Below, one piece after another: positions 61,593 to 64,000 of a stretch of 64,000 nt of DNA; the stretch's first letter is position 1; every line of letters begins with the position of its first letter. Source of the stretch: Syngnathus acus (Eukaryota; Chordata; Actinopteri; Syngnathiformes; Syngnathidae); the NCBI RefSeq assembly GCF_901709675.1, contig NC_051088.1, positions 9,514,193 to 9,578,192 of the forward strand, given 5' to 3'. A program made the position numbers and the translations under genes. The notes beneath the pieces are model-generated. The model had not been told where the DNA came from. It worked only from the letters and a program-made list of their open reading frames with translations, and ran no database searches.

Positions 61593-63098
61593 GACGCCAC
61601 AAGCAGCCACTACCGAATTACATACTCACCTCTCCCCACAACTGCTCTGTCCACACCTCTATCATTGTTGTCACCCACTCTCTCTCTTGCAGAGGCCGTG
61701 CCCGCACTCCAGGTCCGCGAGGAGGAAGTGCGCCAGATGTTCCGGAGACAAAAGACCAGGAAGGCACCGGGCCCAGACGGCGTGTCACCTTCCTGCTTGA
61801 AAGTCTGCGCTGAACAGCTGGCGCCCACCTTTGCACGGATCTTCAACCGTTCTCTGGAGCTGTGTGAGGTGCCCTCGTGCTTCAAGAGCTCCACCATCGT
61901 TCCAGTGGCCAAGAAGCCCGCCATCACAGGTTTGAATGACTATAGACCCGTCGCACTGACATCTGTGGTCATGAAATCTTTCGAGAGGTTAGTGCTGAAC
62001 CACCTGAAGGAGGTCACGGGCCCCCTGCTTGACCCCCTCCAGTTTGCCTACCGGGCAAACAGGTCAGTGGATGATGCGGTCAACATGGGACTGCACTACA
62101 TCCTGCACCACCTGGACACTCCAGGAACGTACGCCAGGATCCTGTTCGTGGACTTCAGCTCGGCGTTCAACACCATCGCTCCTGACATCCTCCAACAGAA
62201 GCTCATCCAGCTTGCGGTGCCTGCCCCCACCTGTCAGTGGATCACCAGCTTCCTGACCAACAGGAGACAGCGTGTGAGGCTGGGGGGCATCACATCTGAC
62301 ACCCGGACCACCAATACTGGAGCCCCTCAGGGGTGCGTCCTCTCCCCACTGCTCTTCTCTCTCTACACCAACGATTTCTCCTCAGATGACTCTCCTGTGA
62401 AGCTCCTGAAGTATGCAGACGACACCACTCTCATCGGACTGATCCAGGACGGTGATGAGACTGCGTACAGACAGGAGGTGGAGCGGCTGGTCCACTGGTG
62501 CAACCAAAACCATCTGGAGCTGAACCCGCTCAAGACCGTGGAGATGACAGTGGATTTCAGGCGAGACCCTTCACCACTTTTACCCCTCACTATCCGCAGT
62601 AATACTATTCTCTCCACAGACACCTTCAAGTTCCTGGGAACCACAATCTCTCGGGACCTGAAATGGACCGGCCACATAGACTCTGTCCGGAAGAAGGCCC
62701 AGCAGAGGCTGTACTTCCTGAGACAGCTCAAGAAGTTCAACCTGCCGCGAGAGCTTCTGAAGACCTTCTACACTGCCATCATCCAGTCTGTCCTCTGCAC
62801 CTCCATCACTGTCTGGTTTGGATCAGCCTCCAAACAAGACAAGCACAGACTGCAACGGACAATCAGGACTGCAGAAAAGATCATTGGAATCAACCTCCCT
62901 TCTATCCAAGACTTGTACCTGTCCAGGACCAGGAAACGTGCAAGGAACATCTCTACAGACCCTTCTCACCCAGGTTGCAGTCTGTTTGAACTACTCCCCT
63001 CCGGACGGCGTTATAGAGCTCGGTACGCCAAAACCAGCAGACACCGAGACAGCTTCTTCCCCCAGGCTGTTGCTCTGATGAACTCACACCACTCATAG
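61593..63098 (+). CDS. LINE reverse transcriptase ORF (5'-truncated)
   Basis: The frame is open from 61593 to a TAG at 63096. Landmarks in order are RKAPGPDGVSP, DYRPVALTSVVMKSFERL, the catalytic Asp in LFVDFSSAFNTI (about 62151), GAPQGCVLSPLLF (about 62319), and the active-site YADD in LLKYADDTTLIG (62412). After the polymerase come FLGTTISRDLKW, KKAQQRLYFLRQLKKFN and a C-terminal PSHPGCSLFELLPSGRR block typical of this fish family. No ATG precedes the first conserved block; a TTG at 61665 or upstream codons would be needed, so this is a truncated ORF and not a complete gene. No stop or frameshift interrupts it. Confidence 0.92.
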   Translation, partial: DATSSHYRITYSPLPTTALSTPLSLLSPTLSLAEAVPALQVREEEVRQMFRRQKTRKAPGPDGVSPSCLKVCAEQLAPTFARIFNRSLELCEVPSCFKSSTIVPVAKKPAITGLNDYRPVALTSVVMKSFERLVLNHLKEVTGPLLDPLQFAYRANRSVDDAVNMGLHYILHHLDTPGTYARILFVDFSSAFNTIAPDILQQKLIQLAVPAPTCQWITSFLTNRRQRVRLGGITSDTRTTNTGAPQGCVLSPLLFSLYTNDFSSDDSPVKLLKYADDTTLIGLIQDGDETAYRQEVERLVHWCNQNHLELNPLKTVEMTVDFRRDPSPLLPLTIRSNTILSTDTFKFLGTTISRDLKWTGHIDSVRKKAQQRLYFLRQLKKFNLPRELLKTFYTAIIQSVLCTSITVWFGSASKQDKHRLQRTIRTAEKIIGINLPSIQDLYLSRTRKRARNISTDPSHPGCSLFELLPSGRRYRARYAKTSRHRDSFFPQAVALMNSHHS

Positions 63099-63280
63099 AG
63101 TCTCAGAGGCATTACTGTGCAATAACATCCTGCTCTTCACACCTTTTGAATTTGTCTACACTGTTTTTGCCATTATTCACATGTCCTGAGTGTTGTTAGT
63201 CACCTATATGTTGAACAGAGGGTGTGTTTTACCGAAGTCAAATTCCTTGTTTGGCACGCTCAAACATGGCGAATAAAAAC

Positions 63281-63303
63281 TCTTGAATCTTGAATCTTGA
63301 ATT
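63281..63303 (+). repeat. TCTTGAA tandem tail of the LINE
   Basis: Three heptamer units of TCTTGAA close the 3' UTR of the element and mark its 3' terminus. Confidence 0.85.
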
Positions 63304-64000
63304 GAGGATGACACAAAAGTAAAACATGCTTTTGTGCTTTTCTTTAGCATGCTTGTTGTTCTTTTCTCTGTGAGAAGGGAAAATGAAAAAAAAATAAAAC
63401 GATACAACTTGGGTTAGCGTTTAGTTTGGCGCTGAATGGGAGAGTGCTTAGCACCATGACTCAGATCATTTGTCTTCATTTCCTCTATTATGAGCACTTA
63501 GCTCATCCTGACCCACAGCATTATGCCACCGCTAAGTTAACAGCTGTGTGCGGGCAGCTGCACTTTCACTCGTGCACACACACACTTGCAAGAATTTACA
63601 ACATGAGCAATCAGATTCAACAAATAGGTAACTAATCACAATGTGAGCCTTGGGTCATCCTTCGCTCGGTACTGTATATTGGTGTAACACATCAGAGTGG
63701 ATCGCTGACTTATAACCAGGACAGCTCCACTCGCAGGCGACAGCATTAACCATGTAATGAGATTCAACCGAGGAGAAAACTTATGTCAAAACAAAGTTAA
63801 TAATGCAGCATTTTCACACACTGTCAGAAAGTTATGAAGTCAATTAAATCTTTATATATTGTTTGGACGTCCATGGTGTACAGATGCATTGTATTGTACT
63901 GAATATACACAACCAACCATTAACGATACAGCTTGTCATCATTAGACTGTTGGATAACTGAGGCCAAACCCAAATAAATAAATACAAATAAAATAAATAA
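63304..64000. other. non-coding sequence after the LINE
   Basis: 0.7 kb of AT-rich DNA ending in an AAATA-rich stretch (63974-64000). I recognise no gene or repeat family here. Confidence 0.6.

Larger units (their letters stand above)
61593..63303 (+). mobile_element. LINE, 5'-truncated copy with intact reverse transcriptase and 3' end
   Basis: A plus-strand non-LTR retrotransposon fragment. The reverse transcriptase frame runs to 63098, followed by a 0.2-kb 3' UTR that ends in three tandem TCTTGAA units (63281-63303), the kind of short-repeat tail seen in L2-like and Rex1-like LINEs. No endonuclease is present, so the copy is truncated at its 5' end. The exact 5' border is uncertain: recognisable protein begins near 61690 and the frame is open back to 61593. 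No target duplication was found. It lies on the opposite strand to agrin. Confidence 0.9.

Noticed and set aside
1-64000. CRISPR array, operon, phage or other prokaryotic system
   Set aside because: No evenly spaced repeats with spacers, no dense ORFs with ribosome binding sites; the window is intron-rich vertebrate DNA.

Overview
The window looks like vertebrate, almost certainly teleost, genomic DNA. It has split genes with GT-AG introns, about 4% recognisable host coding sequence, and several repeat families typical of bony fishes: two LINE copies, a hAT MITE, TIR elements, L2/SINE-like tails and (GT)n microsatellites. The species cannot be told from the sequence. There is no sign of prokaryotic organisation, CRISPR or operons.

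The one host gene I can support is agrin (agrn) on the minus strand. Fourteen internal exons lie between 52447 and 6982 and total 2394 coding nt, or 798 codons. Read in transcript order they encode follistatin-like/Kazal (FS) domains 1 to 7, one exon each (52.4 kb down to 19.5 kb). FS8 follows, split over two exons and preceded by a Gly-Ser heparan-sulfate attachment segment (14.4-13.9 kb). Then come a YGCC-motif linker (11.1 kb), laminin-EGF domains 1 and 2 (9.9 and 8.7 kb), and FS9, again split over two exons (7.3-7.0 kb). All splice phases agree across the chain, so the assembled reading frame is continuous. The 5' exons (NtA domain or transmembrane N-terminus) would lie above 52.4 kb and were not found up to 64 kb. 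The 3' exons (Ser/Thr-rich region, SEA, EGF and LamG domains) must lie below position 1.

Region by region: 1-1795 is the 5' part of a LINE on the minus strand with an open AP-endonuclease frame that runs off the window. 1.8-7 kb is intron. 7-14.4 kb holds the FS9, laminin-EGF and FS8 exons. 14.4-26 kb holds FS7, FS6 and FS5. 26-35 kb is a long intron with a 0.94-kb TA-flanked terminal-inverted-repeat element. 35-41 kb holds FS4, FS3 and FS2. 41-52 kb is the 11.4-kb FS1-FS2 intron, with a perfect 57-bp tandem duplication, a MITE and microsatellites. 52.4-61.6 kb is non-coding, with a hAT MITE that keeps its target-site duplication. 61.6-63.3 kb is a plus-strand LINE fragment with an intact reverse transcriptase frame. 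I found no convincing new biological system. The most useful observations are the parallel two-exon structure of FS8 and FS9 and the intact or recent mobile elements.
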